Shown: piece by piece, positions 42,631 to 51,204 of the stretch
How positions within the stretch are numbered: position 1 is the stretch's first letter
How the letters are laid out: the number at the start of each line of letters is the position of its first letter
Assembly: GCF_014636775.1 (NCBI RefSeq)
Contig: NZ_BMEQ01000005.1
Span: forward strand, 151,063 to 215,062
Direction: 5' to 3'
Length of the DNA: 64,000 bases
Origin: Kocuria dechangensis
GTDB taxonomy: Bacteria > Actinomycetota > Actinomycetes > Actinomycetales > Micrococcaceae
Notes under the pieces: generated by a model
Databases searched by the model: none
What the model was told of the DNA's origin: nothing
What the model saw: only the letters and a program-made list of their open reading frames with translations
Translations under genes and position numbers: made by a program

Positions 42631-43887
42631 ATGGAGCGACGTCTTCCCCGGTGGTCCGAGCTGCGCCCGCTCATGCAGTTCGAGACCCCGTCCCTCGACC
42701 GGCGCGCGGTCCGGCTGGCGCGAGCCGCGGACCTGTGGGACCTGCGCCGGATCGCCCGCCGCCGCACCCCGCGCCCGGCGTTCGACTACGCCGACGGCGC
42801 CGCCCAGCGCGAGCTGACCCGGGAGCGCTCGCGGGCCGCGTTCGACGCGGTCGAGCTGCTGCCGCGCATCCTGCACGGCATCGAGGCCCCGGACCTCTCC
42901 ACCACGATCGCGGGGGCCCGCAGCGCCCTGCCGTTCGGCATCGCGCCGACCGGCTTCACCCGCTTCATGCACGCGGAGGGCGAGATCGGCGGTGTCCGTG
43001 CGGCCCGGAAGGCCGGCATCCCGTTCACGCTCTCCACCATGGGCACCCGGTCGCTGGAGGAGGTGGCCGAGGCCGCGCCGGACGCGACCCGCTGGTTCCA
43101 GCTGTACCTGTGGAAGGACCGGGCCCGCTCCCGCGACCTGCTGGAGCGCGCCGGCGGCAACGGCTACGGGACCCTGCTCGTCACCGTCGACACCCCGGTC
43201 GCCGGCCAGCGGCTGCGGGACGTGCGCAACGGCATGGTCATCCCGCCGAAGCTCACGCTGCGGACCGTGGCGGACGCGTCCCACCGCCCGGAGTGGTGGT
43301 TCAACTTCCTGACCACCGACTCCCTGAAGTTCGCGTCGCTGTCGAGCACGAGCGCCGACCTGCCGACCATCACGAACGCCATGTTCGACCCGACCCTCTC
43401 CTACGAGGACCTCGAGTGGATCCGCTCCGTGTGGCCGGGAAAGCTCTTCGTGAAGGGCGTGCTCACCCGCGAGGACGCCCGCCGGTCCATGGCCGCCGGC
43501 GCCGACGGCCTCGTCGTCTCCAACCACGGCGGGCGCCAGCTCGACCGCGCTCCCGCCTCCCTGCACGCCCTGCCCGAGGTGCGGGACGAGGTGGGGGAGG
43601 GCGTCGAGCTGATCCTGGACTCGGGGGTCATGAGCGGCGCCGACGTCATCACCGCGCTGTGCGCCGGGGCGGACTTCGTGCTGATCGGCCGGGCCTACCT
43701 GTACGGGCTCATGGCCGGCGGACAGCAGGGCGTCGAGCGGGCCGTCGAGCTGCTGGCCGAGGAGATCCGGATCAGCATGCAGCTCATGGGTGCCGAGTCG
43801 GTCCGTGGCCTGGGCCCGGAGCTGATGGGCACGCGCAACCACCCCGACCTGCGCCGGCGGGAGACCGTCACCGACCAGCCCTACTGA
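42631..43887 (+). CDS. lldD: FMN-dependent alpha-hydroxy-acid dehydrogenase, L-lactate dehydrogenase-like
   Basis: 418 residues, ATG 42631 with AGGAGG at ideal spacing. TIM-barrel flavoenzyme of the LldD/Rv1872c type: RRTPRPAFDYADGAAQRELT, PFGIAPTGFTRFMHAEGEIGGVRAA, WFQLYLWKDR, LVTVDTPVAGQRLRDVRNGM, the Lys in KLFVKGVLTREDA, and the catalytic His-Gly-Gly-Arg in VSNHGGRQLDRAP. It should oxidise L-lactate to pyruvate, passing electrons to the respiratory chain. The N-terminal extension of about 30 residues is usual in this actinobacterial subgroup. Confidence 0.87.
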   Translation: MERRLPRWSELRPLMQFETPSLDRRAVRLARAADLWDLRRIARRRTPRPAFDYADGAAQRELTRERSRAAFDAVELLPRILHGIEAPDLSTTIAGARSALPFGIAPTGFTRFMHAEGEIGGVRAARKAGIPFTLSTMGTRSLEEVAEAAPDATRWFQLYLWKDRARSRDLLERAGGNGYGTLLVTVDTPVAGQRLRDVRNGMVIPPKLTLRTVADASHRPEWWFNFLTTDSLKFASLSSTSADLPTITNAMFDPTLSYEDLEWIRSVWPGKLFVKGVLTREDARRSMAAGADGLVVSNHGGRQLDRAPASLHALPEVRDEVGEGVELILDSGVMSGADVITALCAGADFVLIGRAYLYGLMAGGQQGVERAVELLAEEIRISMQLMGAESVRGLGPELMGTRNHPDLRRRETVTDQPY

Positions 43888-43899
43888 CCCGGCGGCAGC

Positions 43900-43914
43900 G
43901 CCGAGGGGTCGCGA
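43900..43914. repeat. Copy of the dispersed repeat, opposite orientation
   Basis: GCCGAGGGGTCGCGA contains the core GAGGGGTCGCG, 13 bases after the lldD stop codon and 22 bases before the terminator hairpin. Confidence 0.6.
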
Positions 43915-43935
43915 ACAACGGCCCCGCATGCCGAG

Positions 43936-43984
43936 GAGGCCCGTCCGAACGGAACACGTGGTGCGTTCCGTCCGGACGGGCCTC
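43936..43984. terminator. Long bidirectional hairpin terminator
   Basis: GAGGCCCGTCCGAACGGAAC (43936-43955) pairs with GTTCCGTCCGGACGGGCCTC (43965-43984): 20 base pairs with one mismatch and a nine-base loop, between the convergent lldD and bkd E2 genes. Confidence 0.75.
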
Positions 43985-44004
43985 TTCCGCGGTGGAGCCG
44001 GCCG

Positions 44005-45432
44005 CTACAGGTCGGCCAGCACCGACACCGGATTCTCGACCGCGTCGGCCACCATGCGCAGGAACCCGCCGGCCACCCCGCCGTCGCACACGCGGTGGTC
44101 GAACGCCAGCGAGAGCTGGGTGAGCTTGCGGACGGCGAGCTGCCCGTCGACCACCCACGGCCGGTCGATGATCCGGCCGATGCCCAGGATCGCGACCTCC
44201 GGGTGGTTGATGATCGCTGCGGCGCCGTCCGTGCCGAACACCCCGTAGTTGTTGAGGGTGAACGTGCTGCCGGACAGCTCCGCCGGGGACGCCTTGCCGG
44301 ACCGGGCCCGCTCGGCGAGCCGCTTGAGCTCGGCGTCGAGCCCGCGGGCGCTGAGCCGGTGGGCGCCGCGGATGTTCGGCACCACGAGCCCGCGGTCGGT
44401 CTGCGCCGCGAAGCCGAGGTTCACGCCGTCGAAGCGCACGATCTCCTGGCTGCCGTCCTCGCGGGTCTCGATCCGGGCGGCGAGGTCGGGGTAGCGGGCG
44501 AGGCCGGCGAGCACGAAGCGTGCGATCAGCGCCATGAGACCGGGCGCGTTCTCGGGATCCCGGGCCTTGAGCGCGGCCCGCAGCTCCACCAGCTCCGTGG
44601 CGTCGACGTCGACCCACACCGTGGCCTCGGGGATCTCGGTGCGCGAGCGGGTCATGGCCTCCGCGATGACCTTCCGCACCCCGCTCACGGGCACGCGCCC
44701 GGCGACCTCCAGGCCGGTGCGGGCGTCCACGGCCTCGGCGGCCGGCGCGGCCACCGGTGCGGCCACCGGCGCCGCGGCCGGGACCGGCGCCGCCTCCGGG
44801 GAGGCGGCCGCCGTCACGACGTCCCGGCGCAGGATCAGCCCGCCGGGCCCGGAGCCGCGGACGGTCGAGATGTCGACGCCCCGGTCCTTGGCGAGCTTGC
44901 GCACGATCGGGGAGATCACCGTGGGCGCGAGCCGCGGGGCGGAGGCCATGGCGTCGTGGGCGGCACCCGTGGCGGCGGCCTGGGCCGGGGTGGCGGAGGG
45001 CGCCTTCTTCGGCCGGCGCCGGCGCCCGGAGGAGCCCCCGCCCGGGGTGCCGTAGCCGATGAGGACATTGCCGGAGCCGTCCTCGGCGGTCTCGGCCGCG
45101 GCCGCGGGGTCCGCCCCGGCGCGCTCCTCCTCGCGGTAGGTCTGCCCGCCCTTGGGCCCGCCGCCCTGGGGCGCGGGGACGCCGTCGCCGGCGCCGGTGT
45201 CCACGGAGATCAGCGGGGCGCCCACGTCGAGGGTCTGCCCGGAGGCGCCGTGCAGCTGGCGCACGGTCCCGGCGAACGGGCAGGGCACCTCCACGGCGGA
45301 CTTGGCGGTCTCGACCTCGGCGATCGGCTGGTCCACCGCCACGGTGTCCCCCACCTGGACGAGCCAGGTGACGAGCTCGGCCTCGGTCAGCCCCTCGCCG
45401 AGATCCGGCAGGGTGAACGTCTTCACGGTCAT
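44005..45432 (-). CDS. bkdC: Branched-chain 2-oxo-acid dehydrogenase E2 (dihydrolipoyl acyltransferase)
   Basis: 475 residues, ATG 45432 with GGAGG upstream. One N-terminal lipoyl domain with the lipoylated Lys in VETAKSAVEVP, a Gly/Arg/Ala-rich linker, an E1/E3-binding domain (ISPIVRKLAKDRGVDISTVRGSGPGGLILRRDV), an Ala/Pro linker with AAPVAAPVA repeats, and the acyltransferase domain ending with the catalytic AFDHRVCDGG. Third gene of the bkd operon. No E3 gene is in the operon; it is presumably supplied from elsewhere. Confidence 0.9.
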   Translation of the reverse strand: MTVKTFTLPDLGEGLTEAELVTWLVQVGDTVAVDQPIAEVETAKSAVEVPCPFAGTVRQLHGASGQTLDVGAPLISVDTGAGDGVPAPQGGGPKGGQTYREEERAGADPAAAAETAEDGSGNVLIGYGTPGGGSSGRRRRPKKAPSATPAQAAATGAAHDAMASAPRLAPTVISPIVRKLAKDRGVDISTVRGSGPGGLILRRDVVTAAASPEAAPVPAAAPVAAPVAAPAAEAVDARTGLEVAGRVPVSGVRKVIAEAMTRSRTEIPEATVWVDVDATELVELRAALKARDPENAPGLMALIARFVLAGLARYPDLAARIETREDGSQEIVRFDGVNLGFAAQTDRGLVVPNIRGAHRLSARGLDAELKRLAERARSGKASPAELSGSTFTLNNYGVFGTDGAAAIINHPEVAILGIGRIIDRPWVVDGQLAVRKLTQLSLAFDHRVCDGGVAGGFLRMVADAVENPVSVLADL

Positions 45433-45434
45433 GG

Positions 45435-46484
45435 TCAGTCCTCCCACTGCAGGTCGTCCACGGCGTCGAGGATGCGGTCGACGCTCGGCAGGTAGTGCTC
45501 TTCGAGCTTGGGCGCGGGGTAGGGGATGTCGAACCCGGTCACGCGCAGCACCGGGGCCGCCAGCGAGTGGAAGCAGCGCTCCTGGACGCGCGCCACGATC
45601 TCGCTCGCCACGGACGCGAAGCCCGGGGCCTCGGCGACGACGACCACGCGCCCGGTCTTGCGCACCGACGCCCCGACCGTCTCGTCGTCGAACGGGACGA
45701 TGCTGCGCAGGTCCACGACCTCCAGCGAGCGCCCCTCGGCCGCCGCCGCGGCGGCGGCCGCCAGCGCGGTGGGCACGGAGGGCCCGTACGTCAGGATCGT
45801 CGCGTCGTCCCCGGCGCGGGCGACGACGGCGCGGCCCTCCCGCCGCTCGGGGGAGCGGGCCTCGTAGCGGTCCCGCAGCGCGGCGAGGTCGACCGGGGCC
45901 TTGGACCAGTAGAGCTTCTTGGGCTCGAAGAACACGACGGGGTCGTCCGAGTCGACCGCCTCGCGGAGCATGAGGTAGGCGTCCTCGACCGTGGCCGGGG
46001 TGAAGACCTTCAGGCCCGGGGTGTGGGCGTAGTACGCCTCGGAGGAGTCGCAGTGGTGCTCCACGCCGCCGATCCCGCCGGCGTAGGGGATGCGGATGAC
46101 GATCGGCAGCCGCACGGCCCCGCGGGTCCGGTTGTGCATCTTGGCGATGTGGGACACGATCTGCTCGAACGCGGGGTAGGCGAACGCGTCGAACTGCATC
46201 TCGACGACGGGCCGCATCCGGTTCATCGCCATGCCCACGGCCATGCCGGCGATCCCGGACTCGGCCAGCGGGGTGTCGAAGCAGCGGGTCCGGCCGAAGC
46301 GCTTGGTCAGCCCGTCGGTGATCCGGAAGACGCCGCCCAGGGTGCCGACGTCCTCGCCGAAGACGACGACGCCGTCGTCGGCCTCCAGCGCGTCGGCCAG
46401 GGCCGTGTTCAGCGCCTGGGCGAAGGTCACCGGCTTCTGCACCGGTGCCTCGGGGGCCGGCGCGGGGGCTTCGAGGGTGCTCAC
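45435..46484 (-). CDS. bkdB: Branched-chain 2-oxo-acid dehydrogenase E1 beta subunit
   Basis: 349 residues from GTG 46484, which overlaps the E1 alpha stop (GTGA). Transketolase-like pyrimidine domain FAQALNTALADALEADDGVVVFGEDVGTLGGVFRITDGL, with RCFDTPLAESGIAGMAVGMAM and PYAGGIGGVEHHCDSSEAYYAHTPGLKV. With E1 alpha it decarboxylates the keto acids of valine, leucine and isoleucine, providing branched-chain acyl-CoA primers for fatty acids. Confidence 0.92.
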   Translation of the reverse strand: MSTLEAPAPAPEAPVQKPVTFAQALNTALADALEADDGVVVFGEDVGTLGGVFRITDGLTKRFGRTRCFDTPLAESGIAGMAVGMAMNRMRPVVEMQFDAFAYPAFEQIVSHIAKMHNRTRGAVRLPIVIRIPYAGGIGGVEHHCDSSEAYYAHTPGLKVFTPATVEDAYLMLREAVDSDDPVVFFEPKKLYWSKAPVDLAALRDRYEARSPERREGRAVVARAGDDATILTYGPSVPTALAAAAAAAAEGRSLEVVDLRSIVPFDDETVGASVRKTGRVVVVAEAPGFASVASEIVARVQERCFHSLAAPVLRVTGFDIPYPAPKLEEHYLPSVDRILDAVDDLQWED

Positions 46485-47674
46485 TTCTCGGTCTCCTCTC
46501 GGGCGAGCTCGTCCGCCAGGAATCGCTCCTGCTCGGCGAGCTGCGGGGTCTGCTCGGCGTAGACGTGGCGGAACAGCTCGAGCGGGTCGATCTCCACCTC
46601 GGCGTTCATGCCCTCGCGCAGGGTGGCGGCGACCTCCTCGGCGCGGGCGGCGATGCGCTGCTCCGCGGCCTCGTCCAGCACGCCCTCCCCGGACAGGTAG
46701 GCGCGCATGCGCGTGACGGGGTCCTTCTTGATCCACTCCTGGACCTCGGCGTCGTCGCGGTAGCGGGTGGCGTCGTCGGCGTTGGTGTGGGCCTGCATGC
46801 GGTAGGTGTGGGCCTCCACGAGCAGGGGCTCGGACTCGGAGCGGGCGAGGTCCACGGCCCGGCGCAGGGTCGCCAGCAGGGCCACGAGGTCGTTGCCGTC
46901 CACGCGCTCGCCGGCCATGCCGTAGCCGACCGCCTTGTGGGCGAGGGTCGGGGCCGCGGACTGCTGGGACAGCGGCACGGAGATCGCGTAGCCGTTGTTC
47001 TGCACGAAGAAGACCACCGGCAGCTTGAACACGGCCGCGAAATTCAGGGCCTCGTGGAAGTCGCCCTCGCTGGTGGCGCCGTCGCCGCACATCGCGAGCA
47101 CCACGGTGTCCTCCCCGCGCAGCTTCGCGGCGTGGGCCACGCCCACCGCGTGCAGCAGCTGGGTGGTCAGCGGCGTGGACTGGATGCTGACGTGGTGCTC
47201 GTGGGGGTCGTAGCCGCTGTGCCACTCGCCGCGGAAGATCGCCATGACCTCCATGGGGTCCACGCCCTTGGTCATGACGGCCACGGTGTCCCGGTAGGTG
47301 GGGAACAGCCAGTCGCCCTCCTCCAGGCACAGGGCGGCCGCCACCTGGCAGGCCTCCTGGCCGTGGCTGGACGGGTAGACCGCCATGCGGCCCTGGCGCA
47401 CCAGGGCGGAGTTCTGGTCGTTGACGCGCCGGCCCACCACCAGCTTCTCGTAGGCGTCCAGCAGGACGTCCTGGGGCGGCAGGGGGTACTCGTGGCCGGG
47501 GCCGGTGCCCTGGTCCTCGGGGGCCAGCAGGCACCCGTTCGGGTCGACCATGCGGATCTCGCCGCGGGCCGGGAGCATGTACTGCTCCGGGGTGATCCCG
47601 AAGGTCTGGGAGGCCTTCAGGATCGGGTTCTCCGCGTCGTCGAGGTCGTCGACGTTCTCGACGGTCTGGCTCAT
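46481..47674 (-). CDS. bkdA: Branched-chain 2-oxo-acid dehydrogenase E1 alpha subunit
   Basis: 397 residues, ATG 47674 with AAGGGG upstream. ThDP-binding motif MCGDGATSEGDFHEALNFAAVFKLPVVFFVQNNGYAIS; further family features YPSSHGQEACQVAAALCLEEGDWLFPTYRD and the phosphorylation-loop-like YRMQAHTNADDATRYR. It begins the bkd operon; the Lrp regulator is divergent from it. Confidence 0.92.
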   Translation of the reverse strand: MSQTVENVDDLDDAENPILKASQTFGITPEQYMLPARGEIRMVDPNGCLLAPEDQGTGPGHEYPLPPQDVLLDAYEKLVVGRRVNDQNSALVRQGRMAVYPSSHGQEACQVAAALCLEEGDWLFPTYRDTVAVMTKGVDPMEVMAIFRGEWHSGYDPHEHHVSIQSTPLTTQLLHAVGVAHAAKLRGEDTVVLAMCGDGATSEGDFHEALNFAAVFKLPVVFFVQNNGYAISVPLSQQSAAPTLAHKAVGYGMAGERVDGNDLVALLATLRRAVDLARSESEPLLVEAHTYRMQAHTNADDATRYRDDAEVQEWIKKDPVTRMRAYLSGEGVLDEAAEQRIAARAEEVAATLREGMNAEVEIDPLELFRHVYAEQTPQLAEQERFLADELAREETEK

Positions 47675-47775
47675 GGGGTTCCCCTTCGGTCGGTCCCCGA
47701 GCCGGGTGCGGAGCGGGGAGACGGGACAACGGAACTGGTTCTGTCTCCCAAGTATGGGAAGAGAAGCGGGTTCGT

Positions 47776-47825
47776 ATCCACAGATCCGCGAAAGTGCAGA
47801 ATTGTGGATCCAGGACCGTGTCCTG
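47776..47825. promoter_or_regulatory. Inverted repeats between bkdA and the Lrp gene
   Basis: ATCCACA (47776-47782) and TGTGGAT (47803-47809) form one inverted pair; CAGGAC-CGT-GTCCTG (47811-47825) is a perfect 6-3-6 palindrome. Both lie in the divergent gap and are natural candidates for Lrp-type binding sites. Confidence 0.45.
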
Positions 47826-47905
47826 CATGGACGAAATGTTCTAGTGTGGCGTGGAGCACACCGGTTCGTCCGGTGCCCCGTCCCCGACCGCATCAGGAGC
47901 TTCCC

Positions 47906-48358
47906 GTGCCCTCCACCCCCGTGCCGCTCGACGAGACCGACCGGAAGATCCTCACCGAGCTCTCCCGCGACTCCCGGCAGTCGGTGACCGCGATCGCCGC
48001 GGCCGTGCACGTCTCTCGGGCCCATGCGTACGCCCGCATCAACCGGCTCCGGGAGGAGGGCGTCATCCAGCGCTTCAGCACCGTCGTCGACCCCGTGCGG
48101 GCCGGCCTCCAGGCCTCCGCCTACGTGACGCTCAAGCTCCGGCAGAACACCTGGCGGGAGCTGTGCCAGCAGCTGCAGGCCATCCCGGCCGTGCACCACA
48201 TCGCCCTGGTCGGCGGCAACTTCGACGTCATGCTGCTGGTGCGGGCCGTGGACACCGTGCACCTGCGGCAGGTCATCTTCGAGCACATCCAGCAGCTGCC
48301 CGGCGTCGTGGACACCCAGACGTTCCTGATCTTCGAGGACATCGACACCCGCGCCTGA
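47906..48358 (+). CDS. Lrp/AsnC-family regulator (BkdR-like)
   Basis: 150 residues from GTG 47906, AGGAG upstream. N-terminal helix-turn-helix LDETDRKILTELSRDSRQSVTAIAAAVHVSRAHAYARINRLREEGVIQRF, C-terminal RAM ligand domain with VHHIALVGGNFDVMLLVRAVD. Divergent from the bkd operon, as BkdR is from bkd genes in other bacteria, so it likely controls that operon in response to branched-chain amino acids. Confidence 0.88.
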   Translation: MPSTPVPLDETDRKILTELSRDSRQSVTAIAAAVHVSRAHAYARINRLREEGVIQRFSTVVDPVRAGLQASAYVTLKLRQNTWRELCQQLQAIPAVHHIALVGGNFDVMLLVRAVDTVHLRQVIFEHIQQLPGVVDTQTFLIFEDIDTRA

Positions 48359-48380
48359 GCCTCCGCCCCGCCCAGCGGGA

Positions 48381-48454
48381 CGTCACATGACGACGGCCCG
48401 CGTCACAGTCGTCACATTGCCGGGGGCTGGAACGGGCACTGCCTATGCGCATAG
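48381..48454. promoter_or_regulatory. CGTCACA direct repeats and palindrome CTATGCGCATAG
   Basis: CGTCACA occurs at 48381, 48401 and 48410. CTATGCGCATAG (48443-48454) is a perfect 12-base palindrome. Both lie upstream of the structured leader of the sulfhydrylase gene and form a likely promoter/operator region. No regulator is assigned. Confidence 0.4.
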
Positions 48455-48455
48455 T

Positions 48456-48585
48456 GTGGCCCCAGCTTCACGAGACGTGGCCGCGAAGCTCCGACTGGGC
48501 CACGCACCAACCCCGTGCTCATGGGTGGTTCGGATGAGGAAGCGGCCCGCATCCCGGCTGTGGCGCAGCCGGTGACCGATGCGGG
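48456..48585 (+). ncRNA. Structured 5' leader upstream of the homocysteine-synthase-like gene
   Basis: Three consecutive hairpins can be drawn. First: GTGGCCCCAG (48456-48465) with CTGGGCCAC (48495-48503), with CTTC/GAAG inside. Second: GCAC/GTGC (48504-48518). Third: CCCGCATC (48546-48553) with GATGCGGG (48578-48585), enclosing the coaxial stem CCGGCT/AGCCGG (48554-48572) and a TGACC bulge. The gene start is 27 bases further. I could not match it to the SAM-I, SAM-II, SAM-IV, SAH or cobalamin riboswitch consensus. A cis-regulatory RNA is possible. Confidence 0.38.
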
Positions 48586-48611
48586 TAAGAGCAAGCGCGA
48601 GGAGCACCGCC

Positions 48612-49922
48612 ATGTCCGTCACCGTCCACGACCTCTCGACCCGGCAGATCCACGCCGGCACCGAGAACGACCTCACCCAGCGCACCCTGACGGTCCCGAT
48701 CTACCAGTCGGCCGCCTTCGAGTTCCCGGACTACGAGGCCGCGAAGCAGATGTTCGCACAGACCCGCCCGGGCTTCACCTACACCCGCACCGGCAACCCC
48801 ACGGTCGCCGTGCTCGAGCAGCGCATCGCCGACCTCGAGGGCGGCGTGGGCGCCGTGGCCACCGGCTCGGGCCAGTCCGCCGTCGCCGTCGCCCTGCTGG
48901 CCCTGCTGGGCCAGGGCTCCGGCAAGCACCTCGTCGCCTCCGAGAAGCTCTACGGCGGGACCGTGGACCTGCTCACCGACTCCTTCGCCGACTTCGGCAT
49001 CGAGGTCGACTTCGTGGACCCCGCCGCGCCCGGGGCGTGGGCCGCGGCCGTGCGCCCGGACACCCGGGCCTTCCTGCTCGAGTCCATCGGCAACCCGCTG
49101 GCCACCCTGCCGGACCTGCCCGGCATCGCCGAGGTCGCCCGGGCCGCCCGGGTGCCCGTCGTGGTGGACAACACCCTCGCCTCGCCGGCGCTGTACCGGC
49201 CGCTGGAGAAGGGCGCGGACGTCGTGGTGCACTCGGCCACGAAGTTCCTCGGCGGGCACGGCAACGCCCTCGCCGGGGCCGTCGTGGACGGCGGGACGTT
49301 CGACTGGGCCGCGCAGCCCGGGAAGTGGCCGCAGTTCACTGCGGCACGCGCCCGCTGGGGCGGGCAGAGCCTGGTCGACAAGTGCGCCGGCGCCAGCCCC
49401 TACCTGCACCTGGTCCGGGCCAAGTACGTCCACGACCTCGGCACGACCCTGTCCCCATTCAACGCCAGCCAGATCCTGCAGGGCACCGAGACCCTCGACC
49501 TGCGCGTGTCCCGGCACACCGCGTCCGCCCTGGCCGTGGCCGAGTTCCTCGCCGGGCACCCCGCCGTCGCCCGCGTCCACCACCCCGGCGTGGACGGGGA
49601 CCCCAGCGCGGGGATCGCCGCCCGGGACTTCCCCCGCGGCATCGGCTCCGTGTTCTCCTTCGACCTCGCCGCCCCCGACGACGCCGTGGGCCCGTTCATC
49701 GACAGCCTCCGGCTGTTCAAGCTGGTCGCCAACATCGGGGACGTCCGCAGCCTCGTCGCCCACCCCGCCGCCATGACCCACTGCCGGCTGACCCCCGAGC
49801 AGCGGATCGCCGGCGGGATCGCCGAGACCACGATCCGGCTCTCGATCGGCCTCGAGTCCCCCGACGACCTCGTGGCGGACCTCCGCCAGGCCCTCGACCG
49901 CGTCCAGACCTCCGGGAAGTGA
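48612..49922 (+). CDS. O-acetylhomoserine sulfhydrylase-like PLP enzyme (homocysteine synthase)
   Basis: 436 residues, ATG 48612 (AGGAG seven bases upstream). Cys/Met-metabolism PLP fold: TVPIYQSAAFEF, YTRTGNPTVAVLEQRIADLEGG, VDNTLASPALYRPLEKGADVVVHSATKFLGGHG with PLP Lys211, and late DVRSLVAHPAAMTHCRLTPEQR. The length (430-440) and SLVDKCAG/NPFNASQ-like region (LSPFNASQILQGTETLDLR) suit the sulfhydrylase branch, which forms homocysteine from O-acetylhomoserine and sulfide. It is eight bases upstream of a second PLP enzyme. Confidence 0.83.
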   Translation: MSVTVHDLSTRQIHAGTENDLTQRTLTVPIYQSAAFEFPDYEAAKQMFAQTRPGFTYTRTGNPTVAVLEQRIADLEGGVGAVATGSGQSAVAVALLALLGQGSGKHLVASEKLYGGTVDLLTDSFADFGIEVDFVDPAAPGAWAAAVRPDTRAFLLESIGNPLATLPDLPGIAEVARAARVPVVVDNTLASPALYRPLEKGADVVVHSATKFLGGHGNALAGAVVDGGTFDWAAQPGKWPQFTAARARWGGQSLVDKCAGASPYLHLVRAKYVHDLGTTLSPFNASQILQGTETLDLRVSRHTASALAVAEFLAGHPAVARVHHPGVDGDPSAGIAARDFPRGIGSVFSFDLAAPDDAVGPFIDSLRLFKLVANIGDVRSLVAHPAAMTHCRLTPEQRIAGGIAETTIRLSIGLESPDDLVADLRQALDRVQTSGK

Positions 49923-49930
49923 GACCCACG

Positions 49931-51148
49931 ATGACCACCGCCTCCACCACCGCCGCCGCGTCCGCGACCACCGGGACCCGCACCCCGGGCTTCACCACCA
50001 CCGCCGTCCACGCCGGGCAGGAGCCCGACCCGCTGACCGGCGCCGTCATCCCGCCGATCTACCAGACCTCGACCTTCGCCCAGGACGAGATCAACGTCCT
50101 GCGCGCGGGCCACGAGTACAGCCGCGGCTCCAACCCCACCCGCAGCGGCTTCGAGCAGCAGCTCGCCGCGCTGGAGGGCGGGCGGCGGGGCTTCGCCTTC
50201 GCCTCCGGGATCGCCGCCGAGGACGCCCTGCTCCGGGCGGTGCTGCGGCCCGGGGACCACATCGTGCTCGGCGCCGACGGCTACGGCGGCACCAACCGGC
50301 TGATCACCAAGGTGCTCGCGCCGTGGGAGATCGGCAGCACGCCGGTGGACATCACCGACCTCGACGCCGTGGCCGCGGCCGTCCGGCCCGGCTCCACCCG
50401 GGTGCTGTGGCTGGAGACGCCGTCCAACCCGCTGCTCGGCATCGCCGACGTCGCCGCCTGGGCCCAGTTCGCGCACGACGCCGGGGCGCTGCTCGTCGTC
50501 GACAACACCTTCGCCTCCCCGTACCTGCAGACCCCGCTCGCGCTCGGCGCGGACGCCGTGGTGCACTCCACCACCAAGTACATCGGCGGGCACTCCGACG
50601 TCCTCGGCGGCGCCGTGGTCGTGGGCGACGCCGCGTGGCGGGACGCCCCGCTGACCGACGCCGTGGGCTTCCAGCAGTTCGCCGCCGGAGCCGTGGCGGG
50701 CCCCCAGGACAGCTATCTGGCGGCGCGCGGGCTCAAGACCCTGAGCCTGCGCATGGAGCGGCACCAGGCCAGTGCGCAGACGATCGCCGAGTGGCTGCTC
50801 GAGCGCCCCGAGGTCGCGCACGTGCTCTACCCGGGCCTGCCCGGCCACCCCGGCCACGAGCTCGCCGCGGCCCAGATGCGCGGGTTCGGCGGCATGGTCT
50901 CCTTCCGGCTGGCCGGCGGCGAGGCCGCCGCGCGGACGGTCGCGGAGTCCACGGAGCTGTACTCGCTGTCCGTCAGCCTGGGCGGGGTCGAGTCCCTGGT
51001 CTGCTACCCCTCCGAGATGACGCACGCCTCGGTGAAGGGCACGCCGCTGGCCGTGCCGGCCGACCTCGTGCGGCTCTCCGTGGGCATCGAGGACGTCGAG
51101 GACCAGCTCGCCGACCTCGAGCGGGCGCTCGCGGCCGCCACCGCGTAG
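49931..51148 (+). CDS. Cystathionine gamma-synthase/gamma-lyase family PLP enzyme
   Basis: 405 residues, ATG 49931. FTTTAVHAGQEPDPLTGAVIPPIYQTSTFAQ, YSRGSNPTRSGFEQQLAALEGG, LLVVDNTFASPYLQTPLALGADAVVHSTTKYIGGHSD with PLP Lys216, and SLSVSLGGVESLVCYPSEMTHA are classical MetB/CGL motifs. Synthase and lyase cannot be separated by eye. An extended Thr/Ala N-terminus is present. It follows the sulfhydrylase directly, so the two form a methionine/cysteine trans-sulfuration unit. Confidence 0.87.
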   Translation: MTTASTTAAASATTGTRTPGFTTTAVHAGQEPDPLTGAVIPPIYQTSTFAQDEINVLRAGHEYSRGSNPTRSGFEQQLAALEGGRRGFAFASGIAAEDALLRAVLRPGDHIVLGADGYGGTNRLITKVLAPWEIGSTPVDITDLDAVAAAVRPGSTRVLWLETPSNPLLGIADVAAWAQFAHDAGALLVVDNTFASPYLQTPLALGADAVVHSTTKYIGGHSDVLGGAVVVGDAAWRDAPLTDAVGFQQFAAGAVAGPQDSYLAARGLKTLSLRMERHQASAQTIAEWLLERPEVAHVLYPGLPGHPGHELAAAQMRGFGGMVSFRLAGGEAAARTVAESTELYSLSVSLGGVESLVCYPSEMTHASVKGTPLAVPADLVRLSVGIEDVEDQLADLERALAAATA

Positions 51149-51204
51149 CAGGCGCTCACGGCAGACCCTCGTGGCGGGGCCATGTCCGCACTAGCCTGGG
51201 GCGC

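Noticed and set aside
48456..48585. SAM riboswitch before the sulfhydrylase gene
   Set aside because: The conserved CCGGCAACC-type core of SAM-I/IV and the short SAM-II consensus are not visible; kept only as an unassigned structured leader.
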